DNA of 30,899 nt from Acidilobaceae archaeon (GCA_027039295.1 JALWEW010000083.1:1-30899), one strand, 5' to 3'; positions 15,024 through 22,513 are shown, numbered from the stretch's first letter. Notes: generated from the sequence alone by a model not told the origin. Numbers and translations: made by a program.

Positions 15024-15956
15024 TTATCCTCTCTTGAAGTACTTGGGGTCTATGCTGGCGACTAGCTTTCTAATGGACTCGCAGGCCTCGTGGAACTTAG
15101 CCTTCTCCTCATCGGTCAGTGGTAGCTCTATTATCTTCTTCACGCCACCCTTACCTAGTATTACTGGTACCTCTGCTACCACGTCTCTCTCGCCGTACTC
15201 GCCGTCCAGGTAGACGCTAGCTATGAACGCCTTGTTGTAGCCCTTCTTTATGGCCTCAGCCATGACCGCCAAGCCCGCTCCAGGCCCGAAGTTGCTGCTA
15301 TAACCGCGTAGCTTGGTTATCGTGCCGCCAGCCTCGACCGTCTCCTTGGTTATCTCCTCTATCTCCTCGGGCTTGAGGAGCTCTGTTAGTGGCTTGCCTA
15401 GGACCGTTGAGAGCCTTGGTACGGGGAACATGGCCTGGCCGTGCTGGCCCAGGACCACGGGCACTATGCTTGCGGGGCTTATGCCCAGCTTCTTCGAGGC
15501 ATAGTATGCGAGCCTGCCAGCGTCGAGCACCCCACTGAAGCCTATAACCCTGCTCCTCTCCCAGCCTAGCCTCTTGTACATGAGGTACGTCATGGCGTCT
15601 AGGGGGTTCGTCGTGAGCATTACTACAGCGTTGGGGGCGTACTCTAGGATCTTGTCTGCGATGTCAGCGATTATGCCGGCATTCTTGTCGACGAGCTCCT
15701 CTCTAGTCATGCCTGGCTTCCTCGGGAAGCCAGCTGTGACTATGACCAAGTCACTGCCGGCCATGTCCTTAAAGTCGTTAGAGCCCCTGATGTCTACACT
15801 GAGTCCCAGGATGCTAGCGGCGTGGCCTAAGTCGAGCGCCTCGCCCTGAGGCTTGTTCTCTATAATGTCTATGAGTAGTATGTCGTCTAGCTCCTTTATC
15901 ATCATGAATGCCGCAGCGGACGTGCCTACCTTACCCGCTCCTATGATCGTTATCAA
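15024..15956 (-). CDS. mdh: Malate dehydrogenase (LDH-like)
   Basis: Interconverts malate and oxaloacetate with NAD(P) in the TCA cycle. It has about 310 aa. ITIIGAGKVG is the Rossmann nucleotide loop, ending in LLIDIIEN, where Asp favours NAD. The mobile substrate loop is GFPRKPGMTREEL, where Arg in RKPGM marks malate/oxaloacetate specificity. TTNPLDAMTY and the catalytic GQHGQAMFPVPR (His) follow, and then GYSSNFGPGAGL. I take TTG 15956 as start: GGGGTG lies 7 nt upstream and the protein then begins right at the Rossmann strand as in Aeropyrum-type enzymes. The frame is open to 15995. A TATA-like GATATAG lies near 16017. Confidence 0.95.
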   Translation of the reverse strand: MITIIGAGKVGTSAAAFMMIKELDDILLIDIIENKPQGEALDLGHAASILGLSVDIRGSNDFKDMAGSDLVIVTAGFPRKPGMTREELVDKNAGIIADIADKILEYAPNAVVMLTTNPLDAMTYLMYKRLGWERSRVIGFSGVLDAGRLAYYASKKLGISPASIVPVVLGQHGQAMFPVPRLSTVLGKPLTELLKPEEIEEITKETVEAGGTITKLRGYSSNFGPGAGLAVMAEAIKKGYNKAFIASVYLDGEYGERDVVAEVPVILGKGGVKKIIELPLTDEEKAKFHEACESIRKLVASIDPKYFKRG

Positions 15957-16013
15957 TACCTTACACCCCTCGCTCGCCTGGTAGGGGGGGTGCATGCCGG
16001 TATTCTAGCTTGT

Positions 16014-16020
16014 CTATATC
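16014..16020 (-). promoter_or_regulatory. TATA box for mdh
   Basis: GATATAG on the minus strand, predicting a transcript start near 15991 and a leader of about 35 nt. The rest of the gap to the DUF99 gene holds an imperfect inverted repeat, GGCTCCG with CGGAGTCC, near 16030-16062, of unknown meaning. Confidence 0.4.
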
Positions 16021-16112
16021 GAGCGTAATGGCTCCGGGAGGGCCCCCCTTATTACGGAGTCCGGCTGTTTCAACGCTACACGCTATGGCGAGGTAGCCGC
16101 CCGCCGTGGCCG

Positions 16113-16679
16113 TTAGGTCTTGTTCAGGCACTCGCGTAGTAGTCTTGAGGCAGCGCTTGCGATGTAGTGGGCCACCCTCACGGGCTCGGGGATCCTAGAG
16201 TGGATCTGAAACTCTTCTACTAACCTAAGGGCCTCCGGAGGATCCACGCCCCAGAGCAGGGCATAGAGCACGCCTCTCCTAGTCTTAAGTTGTATGGCAT
16301 TGTCTACGAGCCTTATAATCCTATCGATAACCTTGAATGTCGCAAGGTTTAGGGCTCCTCTCCTGAGACGCTCATAGCTAGGCTTATATGAGTATACAAC
16401 TATGACTGGAGCGCCTACCAGGCGGTAGATAGTGGATGGGCTCACGACATTGAACCCTGCTATTGTGACAGAGTCGAGAATCACTGCTGCGGGTTTGCGC
16501 TCGAGGAGCCTCACAGCCGCTGCTATTACTGAGGACGCCTCGAGGCCGTCCACTCTGAGTAGGCCGAGTGTAGCGTCGCGAGGGTATATGCCTTGAGCTG
16601 TTGAACGCATGCTCACACAGGCGTATGTGGTGTATTCCTGAAGTCCGACCTTCCTTATCTCTCCATCATCGCATCCCAC
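16113..16679 (-). CDS. DUF99 family protein (endonuclease V-like fold)
   Basis: A 188-aa protein of the archaeal DUF99/UPF0215 family, which shares the endonuclease V/RNase H-like fold. Marks are VGCDDGEI at the N-terminus, LLRVDGLEASSVIAAAV, AVILDSVTIAGFNVVSP, VIVVYSYKPSYERL and, near the end, FQIHSRIPEPVRVAHYIASA. The Asp pair in CDDGE and Asp in LDSVTIAGFN could be metal ligands. Its biological substrate is not established; a role in DNA or RNA repair is a guess from the fold. GTG 16679 gives the expected N-terminus and follows GGGGAG by about 10 nt. It lies downstream of orc1 with a 68-nt gap, in the same direction. Confidence 0.88.
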   Translation of the reverse strand: MGCDDGEIRKVGLQEYTTYACVSMRSTAQGIYPRDATLGLLRVDGLEASSVIAAAVRLLERKPAAVILDSVTIAGFNVVSPSTIYRLVGAPVIVVYSYKPSYERLRRGALNLATFKVIDRIIRLVDNAIQLKTRRGVLYALLWGVDPPEALRLVEEFQIHSRIPEPVRVAHYIASAASRLLRECLNKT

Positions 16680-16747
16680 AATAGTGGGCTCCCCAGGTAT
16701 GCTCGTGCACCCCGGACCCTGCTAGCCCCGGGCCGGCCTGCTGGGAC

Positions 16748-17977
16748 CTAGCCTCGGGATCCTAGTGCCTCGCCCGCTATAGTATCTATCGCATCCTCTA
16801 TAGCGGGGTCCTCCTCGAGGGCCTCGACGAGGGCTCCAGGGTCAGCGGCTAGCTCTATTACACGCGTCTTACCGTAGCGCCCGCGGCTCGTGACTCTTGC
16901 CGTTATGAGGCCCAGCATGTCGAGCTCCCCTATGATCCCCGATACCCTCCTGAACGTGACCTCCTCCACGCCTACTATGGATACTAGCCTCCTGTAGTAG
17001 TCATACACTTCTCCTGTAGTCGCCTGGAGCCTGCCGCCTCCCGTAGCGGCTATGACGGCTGCTAATACGAGTTTAGCATGCAGGGGCAGGGTCCTGACGA
17101 CCTCAGCCACCCTGTCCCTCTCGATCTCCATCCTCGCCGCGTGGACGTGCCTAGCCCTCACCACCGAGTCCCCCTGCCTCTCAGCTATCTCGCCAGCAAC
17201 CCTGAGCAGGTCGAGCGCTCTCCTTGCGTCTCCGTGCTCCCTGGCAGCTAGCGCCGCACAGAGTGGTATAACATCGTCGTCCAGAACCCCAGGGTTGAAG
17301 GCCTCCGCTGCGCGCTCACTCAGTATGTCCTTGAGTTGCTCGGCGTTGTATGGCGGGAACACTATCTCTTCCTCGCCCAGGCTACTCCTAACCCGGGGGT
17401 CTAGGGACTCTACAAATCTAACGCTATTCGTTATACCTATTATCGAGACCCTGGAGGATCCCAGGAGCTCGTTTATCCTTGTAAGCTTGTAGAGGAGGTC
17501 GTCGCCATGCCTCTTCACGAGGAAGTCTATCTCATCCAAGACGACCACGTATACACCCGTCTTTTTGCGGAGCCACTTAACTATCCTCCCGTAAACCTCG
17601 CCTGTCGAGAGCCCCGTGAAGGGCACCTTGAGGCCGATGGCCTCCGCTATATCCGCGAGGACCCTATAAGGGGTCTCGCGATGGCGTACATTTACATAGA
17701 CGCTATGGACTCTGGAGCCCACCTCTAGGGCCTTGGATTCCAGCCTCCTCAGCACGTAGCGGGTCACAGCGGTCTTACCCGTGCCCGTTAATCCAAAGAT
17801 GAACACATTGTTAGGCCTCTCTCCCCTAAGAGCTGGAGCCAGGATGCGGGCTAGCCTAACTATCTCGGCGTCGCGATGGGGCAGGTAGTCGGGCACGTAA
17901 TCCGGCAGCAGCACCTCCCTCCTCTTGAATATGGGCGACTTAATGGCCCGCTCAAAGATATCCTCCACACGCTCCAA
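16748..17977 (-). CDS. cdc6: Orc1/Cdc6 replication initiator
   Basis: A AAA+ ATPase that binds origin repeats and loads MCM; about 409 aa. The N-terminus is IFKRREVLLPDYVPDYLPHR, then Walker A FGLTGTGKT (62-69), Walker B VVVLDEIDFL (Asp148, Glu149), sensor 1 IIGITNSV, the Arg-finger region LDPRVRSSL and sensor 2 HGDARRALDLLRVAG. The C-terminal winged helix follows, including VTFRRVSGIIGELDMLGLI. The frame is open to 18253 but runs through tRNA-Ala, so that part is not coding. TTG 17977 is chosen from homology, with a TATA-like CCTTAAGG at about 18013-18020. Archaeal origins are often beside this gene, but I could not find convincing origin repeats here. Confidence 0.93.
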   Translation of the reverse strand: MERVEDIFERAIKSPIFKRREVLLPDYVPDYLPHRDAEIVRLARILAPALRGERPNNVFIFGLTGTGKTAVTRYVLRRLESKALEVGSRVHSVYVNVRHRETPYRVLADIAEAIGLKVPFTGLSTGEVYGRIVKWLRKKTGVYVVVLDEIDFLVKRHGDDLLYKLTRINELLGSSRVSIIGITNSVRFVESLDPRVRSSLGEEEIVFPPYNAEQLKDILSERAAEAFNPGVLDDDVIPLCAALAAREHGDARRALDLLRVAGEIAERQGDSVVRARHVHAARMEIERDRVAEVVRTLPLHAKLVLAAVIAATGGGRLQATTGEVYDYYRRLVSIVGVEEVTFRRVSGIIGELDMLGLITARVTSRGRYGKTRVIELAADPGALVEALEEDPAIEDAIDTIAGEALGSRG

Positions 17978-18111
17978 TTGAAATGATACCCCTAGATACC
18001 CTCTAGACGCCGCCCTTAAGGAGTGGAGACCCCGGGAGTACCGCATGAGCGCGCCACTTCTCGAAGCCGGAGGCAGCATGACTTCCAGAAGGGGCTCGGG
18101 CGAGCGGTAAC

Positions 18112-18120
18112 CTATAATAA
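18112..18120 (+). promoter_or_regulatory. TATA box for tRNA-Ala
   Basis: CTATAATAA, centred about 36 nt before the mature 5' end, gives a transcript start about 10 nt ahead of the tRNA. Confidence 0.6.
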
Positions 18121-18151
18121 GCCGTGGAGGGGGAGCCTCTAGCGGCTGGGT

Positions 18152-18228
18152 GGGCCGGTAGCTCAGCCTGGAAGAGCGCCCGGTTGGCATCCGGGAGGCC
18201 CCGGGTTCAAATCCCGGCCGGTCCACCA
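18152..18228 (+). tRNA. tRNA-Ala (anticodon GGC)
   Basis: A full cloverleaf with CCA encoded. The acceptor arm GGGCCGG pairs with CCGGTCC and contains the G3-U70 wobble pair that identifies alanine tRNAs. The D arm is GCTC/GAGC. The anticodon stem CCCGG/CCGGG holds loop TTGGCAT, with anticodon GGC at 18186-18188. The T arm is CCGGG-TTCAAAT-CCCGG. There is no intron. Confidence 0.97.
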
Positions 18229-18234
18229 CACCCC

Positions 18235-18294
18235 CGCAATGATGACCACACACCCTTTAGACGATTGAATGAGCGGAGTGGCCAGGGCTGAGCG
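18235..18294 (+). ncRNA. Candidate C/D box sRNA (2'-O-methylation guide)
   Basis: A 60-nt stretch between tRNA-Ala and rps6e has the order of elements of an archaeal C/D guide RNA. A short CGC/GCG terminal stem encloses C box ATGATGA (18239-18245), a spacer of exactly 12 nt, D'-like TAGA (18258-18261), 4 nt, C'-like TGAATGA (18266-18272), 15 nt, and D box CTGA (18288-18291). C and D match the consensus; D' and C' deviate slightly. The guide before D' would target AAGGGTGTGTGG. It may be processed from a transcript started at the tRNA-Ala promoter, since no TATA box of its own is obvious. Confidence 0.5.
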
Positions 18295-18299
18295 CCTCC

Positions 18300-18307
18300 T
18301 TTATAAG
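18300..18307 (+). promoter_or_regulatory. TATA box for rps6e
   Basis: TTTATAAG predicts a transcript start near 18330 and a leader of about 50 nt before the ATG at 18380. Confidence 0.6.
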
Positions 18308-18347
18308 TCCCGTGCATGCAGGCGCTAGCCTCGGTCTCTGAGAGCCT

Positions 18348-18364
18348 GGTCCCCATGGGGGACC
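18348..18364 (+). promoter_or_regulatory. Hairpin in the rps6e leader
   Basis: Arms GGTCCCC and GGGGACC around ATG form a 7-bp stem 15 nt before the start codon, just upstream of the ribosome-binding GGGGGTG. It could modulate translation of the ribosomal protein. Confidence 0.35.
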
Positions 18365-18379
18365 GGGGGTGCAGCTAGT

Positions 18380-19087
18380 ATGAGCATGGAGAGGCCTCCC
18401 TTGAGGATAGTGATCTCGGATCCCCGTGCCGGCAACAAGGTGGTTAAGGTCAAAGTCAAGGGGGTCGAGGATATAGAGTACAGGGACTCGATGAGGAAGA
18501 CTAAGGAGAAGGACAGGAGTGAGCTGCCCATCGCTAGGGTGAGCAGGAAGCTCTACGAGGAGCTCTCGCTTGGAGAGGTTGGCGTTATGACCCTGAGGTT
18601 CGTCACCGAGGATGGCAAAAAGGTTAACGTCCCATTCAGGGTCGAGGTTAGTGATGGCCTAGGTGACTACGAGGTCCAGGTGAGCATGGAGCTCCTAGGA
18701 GAGGTTACGGGGAACCTCGAGGCCGAAGCCGAGGCCTTTAGGGCCAAGGCCTGGCAGATAGCCGTCCCCGAGGAGACGGCCATACGCCTCGCTGGCCTCG
18801 AGATAGGGGACGTCTTCGACGGCTCAATAATAGGGTTCGAGGGGGTCAAGCTCAAGATCAGAGGCGGTAGTGACGCTACAGGCATACCCATGCACCCCGG
18901 CGTACCCGGGGCGCTGAAGAAGGCCGTCCTCCTCTCGGGGCCGCCCGGCTTCCACCCGCGGGAGAGGGGGGAGCGGAGGAGGAAGCTCGTCAGGGGTAGG
19001 GTAGTGCCTGACCCCCGTGGTGAGCGTAGGAAGACAGCCCTCGCGCAGTTGAATGTTGTAATATATTATGGCGAGGGCGGCAAGTAG
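18380..19087 (+). CDS. rps6e: Small-subunit ribosomal protein eS6 (S6e)
   Basis: An archaeal/eukaryal-type 30S protein of 235 aa. The N-terminal strand RIVISDPRAGNKVVKVKVKG and the later GDVFDGSIIGFEGVKLKI, GGSDATGIPMHPGVPG, VLLSGPPGFHPRERGERRRK and VRGRVV are diagnostic of S6e. Between residues about 30 and 130 it carries an insert of roughly 95 aa (DRSELPIARVSRKLYEELSLGE, then FRVEVSDGLGDYEVQV) that shorter S6e proteins lack; long forms are usual in crenarchaea. ATG 18380 is followed by a second ATG two codons later. The gene is monocistronic, with a TATA box at 18300 and a hairpin in its leader. Confidence 0.93.
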   Translation: MSMERPPLRIVISDPRAGNKVVKVKVKGVEDIEYRDSMRKTKEKDRSELPIARVSRKLYEELSLGEVGVMTLRFVTEDGKKVNVPFRVEVSDGLGDYEVQVSMELLGEVTGNLEAEAEAFRAKAWQIAVPEETAIRLAGLEIGDVFDGSIIGFEGVKLKIRGGSDATGIPMHPGVPGALKKAVLLSGPPGFHPRERGERRRKLVRGRVVPDPRGERRKTALAQLNVVIYYGEGGK

Positions 19088-19188
19088 GCGAGCCCCACCT
19101 GGCCCAGTGGGCCTGCCGGCAATCCTTTATCTGGCATTGCGCCCTGCTCATTAACCCCTCCATCTCCGGTGGGCCGAGGTGCGTAGAG

Positions 19189-20418
19189 GTGGACTTCACG
19201 CTCTCGCCCGACGAGAAGCTGTTCCAGGAGGCGGTTCGCGAGTTCCTCCAGAAGGAGCTGGCGCCCATATGGATTAAGGCTGACGCTGAGAGGAGAATAC
19301 CCACGGAGCTACTCCACAAGATGGGGGAGCAGGGGCTCTTCGCCATACCGGTGCCCGAGGAGTACGGGGGCCAGGGCGGCAGCTTCCTCCTAGCGGCTCT
19401 AGCCGTGGAGCAGGTGGCATACGCTGACCCAGCGCTAGCCACAGCAGTGTTCACCCTGCTAAACAACGCCTGGCCATTCATACTCTACAAGTTCGGGCCG
19501 GAGGAGGTCAAGAGCAAGGTGCTACCACTCGTCGGCAAGGGCCGCGGCTTCTTCGGCATAGCATCAACGGAGCCCCACGGAGGCAGCGATGTCGCTGGAA
19601 CCAGGACTAGAGCAGTCCTAGACGGCGACGTCTACAGGGTCACGGGGGAGAAAGTCTACATAAGCGGTCTGAGGGAGGGGATGGAGCAGCTGGACCTAGG
19701 CGGCTGGTTCCTGATAACTAGGACTGGAAGGCTGGAGGAGAAGCATAGGGCCATAACGGCCCTAGCATTTATAGGCAACGACCACGGCAAGAGGCCTGAA
19801 GGGTTCGAGTACAGCATACTCAACACTATAGGCAGGCATGCTATATCAACGGGCCTGATGAGGTTCGATAACACCCCGGTCCCGGCTAGCCACGTCATCG
19901 GCGAGGTGAACAAGGGCTTCTATATAGCCATGCAGGGCTTCGCCCTAGCCAGGATACTCGTCTCGGCGGCCAATGTGGGCGGCGCGCAGTGGGCGCTAGA
20001 GAGAGCAGTCGAGTATGCCAGGGAGAGGAGGCTCTTCGACGACAGGCCTATAGCGAGCTTCCAGGGCGTCAGCTTCCCCATAGCCGAGGTCGCAGTTAAG
20101 ATAGAGGCTGCCAGGCTACTCGTCTACAAGGCGGCCCAGGTGGCTGATAGGATCTACATAAAGGAGGAGGCTGGCCTTAGGCCTCATGACCTCAACTTCC
20201 CGGCGGCGGCCGCCAAGATAGCTGCTGTCGAGACGGCTGAGGAGGCTTTCAAGGTTCTAATGAAGACCATGGGCGCCTTCAGCTTCACCGAGGAGGCGAA
20301 CGTGTTCAGGGGGATGCTGGGCCAGCTATCCTACTACGTGGGGGCTGAGGGGACGCAGAACATAATGCGCTACATCGTGGCCCGCGAGGTCATAGGTAGG
20401 GAGTACGTGAGGGGTTAA
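19189..20418 (+). CDS. Acyl-CoA dehydrogenase
   Basis: A flavoenzyme of 409 aa that makes enoyl-CoA from acyl-CoA. The N-terminal helical domain includes MDFTLSPDEKLFQEAVREF in part, PVPEEYGGQGGS and QVAYADPALA. The middle beta domain has ASTEPHGGSDVAGTRT and GEKVYISG. The C-terminal domain has VEYARERRLFDDRPIASFQ and GAEGTQNIMRY, where Glu387 takes the place of the catalytic base in the family's YEGT motif. GTG 19189 follows GAGGTG and a TATA-like CTTTATC lies near 19125-19131. It shares its last bases with the convergent NfeD-like gene. Together with the second dehydrogenase and the thioesterase it points to acyl-CoA turnover. Confidence 0.93.
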   Translation: MDFTLSPDEKLFQEAVREFLQKELAPIWIKADAERRIPTELLHKMGEQGLFAIPVPEEYGGQGGSFLLAALAVEQVAYADPALATAVFTLLNNAWPFILYKFGPEEVKSKVLPLVGKGRGFFGIASTEPHGGSDVAGTRTRAVLDGDVYRVTGEKVYISGLREGMEQLDLGGWFLITRTGRLEEKHRAITALAFIGNDHGKRPEGFEYSILNTIGRHAISTGLMRFDNTPVPASHVIGEVNKGFYIAMQGFALARILVSAANVGGAQWALERAVEYARERRLFDDRPIASFQGVSFPIAEVAVKIEAARLLVYKAAQVADRIYIKEEAGLRPHDLNFPAAAAKIAAVETAEEAFKVLMKTMGAFSFTEEANVFRGMLGQLSYYVGAEGTQNIMRYIVAREVIGREYVRG

Positions 20419-20741
20419 CCCTCCTCTTTCTCCACGACTAAGACGATACCCCTGTACCCGACCACCTTGACCCTCTCCCCCCGTGCTAGCGCCTCGCCGC
20501 GGGCGTGGATGGCCCTCCAGAGTTCACCCTCTACCTCGATGAGGGCCTCTCCAGCGGGCCTGGACGGCTCCACCACAACCCCCCGAGCGCCTATGATGGC
20601 CTCCGGACCGACTGCCGGCTTCCTAGTGTGGACCTTGTAGACTGCGGCCGCCATCGCTGCAAAGAGAGCCGTTACAACGGCGGATCCGACAGCCACCCAC
20701 TCGACGCTTATGAGGCCTGCCCAGTGGAGTAGGAGGCCCAC
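20415..20741 (-). CDS. NfeD-like membrane protein (short form)
   Basis: At least 108 aa. An N-terminal hydrophobic region (WVAVGSAVVTALFAAMAAAVY) is followed by a small OB-fold domain: IIGARGVVVEPSRPAGEALI, VEGELWRAIHARGEALARGE and RVKVVGYRGIVLVVE carry the NfeD signature, in which G-x-A-x-x-L and G-x-x-V-x-V recur. Such proteins accompany stomatins and membrane quality control; no stomatin gene is adjacent here. GTG 20741 is the first standard start, but the frame stays open and hydrophobic upstream to 20828, where a CTG follows GGGGTG, so the true N-terminus may be 29 residues longer. The TAA stop shares TTAA with the dehydrogenase stop. Confidence 0.75.
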   Translation of the reverse strand: MGLLLHWAGLISVEWVAVGSAVVTALFAAMAAAVYKVHTRKPAVGPEAIIGARGVVVEPSRPAGEALIEVEGELWRAIHARGEALARGERVKVVGYRGIVLVVEKEEG

Positions 20742-20772
20742 TAGGACGGAGACGAGGGCCGCTATTGCGACG

Positions 20773-21516
20773 TCATCGAGTAGCGCTGCTACCGTCTCGC
20801 CCCTCCTCGAGTAGCCCTTCTCTCCCAGGGTGGCCGCACCCCACTAGGGGCTCCTCAGCTACCCATACCCCCGTGGAGGGTAGAGGCTTAATGGCTTCGA
20901 CTCTCCTAAAGTACCTCGAGAGCAGGGCCTTCATGCCCTCGAGGGTCTCCATTCTCGGGAGGGTGCTCTGCAGGCCTAGATAGCTCCTCGCCTGCCTCGG
21001 GCAGCCGGCTATTACTGCGCCTAGCACCGGGATTATTGTGAAGTACAGCCTAGCTAGGGCTAGGGCGAGCCTCCCCCGGGGCCTATAGAGGTCCACCACT
21101 ACGAGTCTGCCATGGGGTTTGAGGATCCTAGCTGCCTCCCTCACCGCGGCCTCCCTATCTATAGCATCCCTCAACGAGAAAGTGGCTGTGACCGCGTCTA
21201 CACTGCAATCAGGGAGCGGTAGGGCCTCGAAGAGGCCTGCAACCTCCACGTGCATGCCGGTGCACTCCGACTCGAGCATAGCCGTTGCTATGGATAGCAT
21301 TGCCGGCGACGCATCTACTAGTATCACAAGGCCCCGGGAGGCCCTACAGTCCTCAAGGGCGGTGTAGCCAGGGCCAGCACCTAGATCGGCTACCACGCTA
21401 CCCCGGGCTCTCTCCGCCGCTAGCCTACGGAGCCGTGGCGCCTGGAACAAACTCATAAGCATGTTAACCCTCTCGTAGCACCCGCTTAGTACCAGACGCT
21501 CTATATCGGCCACCAC
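20773..21516 (-). CDS. UbiE/MenG-like SAM-dependent methyltransferase
   Basis: A class I methyltransferase of 247 aa. The N-terminal YERVNMLMSLFQAPRLRRL is typical of the UbiE/COQ5 group. Motif I is VADLGAGPGYTAL, followed by LVDASPAMLSIA, AGLFEALPLPDCSVDAVTA (short core EALPLPDCSVD), SLRDAIDREAAVREAARILK and PHGRLVVVDLYRP. These fit demethylmenaquinone C-methyltransferases, so quinone methylation is the best guess, but archaeal members may have other substrates. The start is GTG 21516 or the adjacent GTG 21513, after GGGGCTCA. The stop lies 31 nt before the standard NfeD start, and the frames overlap if NfeD begins further upstream. The divergent neighbour starts only 55 nt away and I see no TATA box there. 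Confidence 0.82.
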   Translation of the reverse strand: MVADIERLVLSGCYERVNMLMSLFQAPRLRRLAAERARGSVVADLGAGPGYTALEDCRASRGLVILVDASPAMLSIATAMLESECTGMHVEVAGLFEALPLPDCSVDAVTATFSLRDAIDREAAVREAARILKPHGRLVVVDLYRPRGRLALALARLYFTIIPVLGAVIAGCPRQARSYLGLQSTLPRMETLEGMKALLSRYFRRVEAIKPLPSTGVWVAEEPLVGCGHPGREGLLEEGRDGSSATR

Positions 21517-21571
21517 TGAGCCCCAGAGGTCTCCGAGCCCCCTCAGAAGCGTCCCCGGGAGGGATTGGGGC

Positions 21572-22303
21572 TTGAAGGAGCAGTGGATTAAAGTTACGCG
21601 CGGCTCACTCTACGCTGCCGTGGTTTACTCGGTCATCGAGTCCGTCGAACTCCACTATGAGGACGACTTCGACCTACTCGGCGTGGGTATTCCCGCCTAC
21701 CTGCTCAGCGTTGAGGATACTATCTCGGCTCTAGGCAGGGGCTCGCTCGTGGTCGAGGTCAGCGTGCCCGGCCATAAGGGAGTCTTAGGCGAGTATACCC
21801 TAGCCAACGGGGCACGCGTCACCGTGGCATCGCGCTGGGACTACGAGGGGGACGCTCCTCTCTCCAGCCTCTACGGCACGGCGCCAGCTCGGGTGATCCA
21901 AGCCGACTCGAGTCTAATCAGGGAGAGCGCTCACAAGACGGCTAGGGATGGTGTGGAATACATCTACATCTACACTAGGGATGGCAGGCTCGCTGTGCTC
22001 GAGGGCGAGAGGGGTAGCGTGAGGATTCCCTTCCTCAGGGCTTCCATGACCCTTCACACCCACCCCCCGGGGGCATGCGGCCTCTCGCTTGCAGACGCTC
22101 AATCGGGCCTCGACCTACTCTCCGAGGGGGGCCTAGCCGAGGCGGCGGCCACCACTCGATGCGCTGTAGTGATGTACCGCGAGGGCCTAGTGACCGAGGA
22201 CGACTACATCACAATCAGGAGCCTCAGGGGGAAGAGGAACTCACTCTTCGACCCCTCAAAGCTGCACCTCGAATCCATAAGGCTCGAAGTAGTATACTAC
22301 TAG
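21572..22303 (+). CDS. Protein with JAMM-type zinc metalloprotease signature
   Basis: A 243-aa soluble protein without a recognised whole-length family. Residues 162-175 read HTHPPGACGLSLAD, which fits the JAMM/MPN+ pattern H-x-H-x7-S-x2-D exactly (His162, His164, Ser172, Asp175). It follows a strand (FLRASMTL) and is followed by a helix (AQSGLDLLSEGGLAEA), as in JAMM folds. The partner Glu that activates water could be Glu119 or Glu129, but this is not clear. The N-terminal 110 residues are beta-rich and unassigned. In archaea JAMM enzymes cleave ubiquitin-like modifiers. The start is TTG 21572 after GGGATTGGGG. It stands alone, divergent from the methyltransferase. Confidence 0.6.
   Translation: MKEQWIKVTRGSLYAAVVYSVIESVELHYEDDFDLLGVGIPAYLLSVEDTISALGRGSLVVEVSVPGHKGVLGEYTLANGARVTVASRWDYEGDAPLSSLYGTAPARVIQADSSLIRESAHKTARDGVEYIYIYTRDGRLAVLEGERGSVRIPFLRASMTLHTHPPGACGLSLADAQSGLDLLSEGGLAEAAATTRCAVVMYREGLVTEDDYITIRSLRGKRNSLFDPSKLHLESIRLEVVYY
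22289..22300. repeat. Perfect palindrome GTAGTATACTAC, possible TATA element
   Basis: A 12-nt perfect palindrome covering the last codons of the JAMM-motif gene. It is AT-rich, and its centre is 26 nt upstream of about 22320, so it may serve as a promoter for the structured stretch that follows. Confidence 0.3.
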
Positions 22304-22319
22304 TTAGACCGTAGACCGC

Positions 22320-22400
22320 GGCGACGGCGGGGCTCCAGCCGCAGGGAAGAGGTCACACCAACCCGGTCTCCCTAGGTGTTGGCTCCTCATCGCCCCGCCC
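22320..22400 (+). ncRNA. Candidate structured RNA, unknown class
   Basis: Nested complementary segments: outer arms GGCGGGGC (22326-22333) and GCCCCGCC (22392-22399), a middle GAGG/CCTC and an inner ACACC/GGTGT. The segment has no convincing coding frame and lies about 26 nt after an AT-rich palindrome that could be its TATA box. The strand is inferred from that box. It may instead be a terminator or 3' UTR structure of the preceding gene. From 22401 to 22540 I see two further inverted repeats, CCGAGGC/GCCTCGG (22417-22445) and GGAGGCGCCTCC (22451-22462), and no gene. Confidence 0.3.
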
Positions 22401-22513
22401 TGCATAGCCGGGCCTTCCGAGGCTTATCAAGGGCGCTCGCCTCGGACACAGGAGGCGCCTCCCCCGTCGAAGGCCCCCAAGAACTGGAACCTCGTGACGC
22501 GGGGGCTCACGCA

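Noticed and set aside
17975..18110. Possible replication origin repeats upstream of orc1/cdc6 (TCCAATTGAAATGATACCCC and CTTCCAGAAGGGG)
   Set aside because: They resemble ORB elements only in part: the G-run is on the wrong strand or too close, there are no repeated copies, and no AT-rich unwinding region is present.
17978..18253. N-terminal extension of the Orc1 frame to 18253
   Set aside because: It would run through tRNA-Ala and its promoter, and the sequence has no homology to Orc1.
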